Source: Xanthobacteraceae bacterium
Lineage (GTDB): Bacteria; Pseudomonadota; Alphaproteobacteria; Rhizobiales; Xanthobacteraceae
Assembly (NCBI GenBank): GCA_030043175.1
Contig: JASHYD010000496.1
Location: 1 to 6,787, forward strand
Reading direction: 5' to 3'
DNA length: 6,787 bases
Shown here: positions 6,586 through 6,787 of the stretch, piece after piece
Position numbering within the stretch: position 1 is the stretch's first letter
Layout: each line of letters opens with the position of its first letter
Position numbers and translations under genes: made by a program
The notes under the pieces: generated by a model
Databases searched by the model: none
The model's input: the letters and a program-made list of their open reading frames with translations, nothing else
Told to the model about the DNA's origin: nothing

Positions 6586-6606
6586 ACAAAAGATGCGGCT
6601 AGCCGC
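6586..6606 (-). terminator. Possible terminator of the right-edge gene
   Basis: On the minus strand the 12-bp palindrome GCGGCTAGCCGC (6606-6595) is followed by ATCTTTTG. The RNA could form a 4-bp stem with a CTAG loop and then a short U-run. It begins 19 bases after the stop of the gene at the right edge. The stem is short, so a working intrinsic terminator is uncertain. Confidence 0.35.
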
Positions 6607-6625
6607 GGACGGCACGCCCCGGCCG

Positions 6626-6787
6626 CTACGGCTTCAACATCAAGCAGTCGACCTCGATCGAGGTTGCGGCATCACCGCCCGGCGGTTGCCGCCGCACGGT
6701 TCGCTGCAGCTTGAGGCCTTCCTTGCTGCACGAGATCTCGACGTCCTTCGGATCGATCTCCTCGCTGAATCCGGAGAATTTGAAATG
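6626..6787 (-). CDS. C-terminal fragment of an unrecognised protein
   Basis: The last 53 codons of a minus-strand gene enter from the right edge and end at TAG (6628-6626). The fragment begins HFKFSGFSEEIDPKDVEI and ends SIEVDCLMLKP. Third codon positions are strongly G/C in this frame and it contains no stop, which supports real coding. It alternates charged and hydrophobic residues, has two cysteines (C20 and C48 of the fragment), and shows no membrane segment. I do not recognise the family. It lies on the same strand as the haem-propeller gene, 177 bases upstream, with a possible weak terminator between, so a shared operon is not established. Confidence 0.65.
   Translation of the reverse strand, partial: HFKFSGFSEEIDPKDVEISCSKEGLKLQRTVRRQPPGGDAATSIEVDCLMLKP

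Noticed and set aside
6449..6589. 47-residue N-terminal extension of the haem-propeller protein
   Set aside because: It would place the signal peptide internally, is Arg/Ala/Pro-rich, and overlaps the dyad-containing gap.

Overview
The window reads as chromosomal DNA of a high-GC alphaproteobacterium, most likely Hyphomicrobiales (Rhizobiales) near Bradyrhizobium or Rhodopseudomonas. The basis is the GC-rich third codon positions, the glnK-amtB pair with a GlnK-type PII protein, and a UbiH-like hydroxylase whose sequence resembles proteins I recall from that group. No mobile elements, tRNA, rRNA or CRISPR were seen. The genus is an inference.

Layout from left to right. Positions 1-1168 (minus strand) hold a nitrogen-sensing pair: glnK (PII signal protein) followed by amtB (ammonium channel), whose 3' half runs off the left edge. 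A candidate sigma-54 promoter lies upstream of glnK at 1312-1327. Positions 1397-2284 (minus) hold tesB, an acyl-CoA thioesterase II. Divergent from it, 2498-3739 (plus) holds a flavin-dependent hydroxylase of the UbiH/UbiF/Coq6 family for ubiquinone synthesis, which apparently starts with TTG. Convergent with that gene, 3904-4530 (minus) encodes a cytosolic glutathione S-transferase. Positions 4766-6448 (minus) encode an exported 560-residue protein that joins a carboxypeptidase-regulatory-like beta-sandwich, a single CxxCH haem site and a Vgb-like beta-propeller. The right edge (6626-6787, minus) holds the last 53 codons of an unrecognised gene.

How the genes relate. GlnK and AmtB work together: GlnK blocks the AmtB pore when nitrogen is plentiful. 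The other genes look like independent housekeeping or accessory units, not one system. The most unusual is the periplasmic haem-propeller fusion, whose substrate and redox partner cannot be read from the sequence.

Intergenic gaps (804-829, 1169-1396, 2285-2497, 3740-3903, 4531-4765, 6449-6625) are all under 300 bases. They hold candidate promoters and short dyads, listed separately. I found no convincing extra gene in them.
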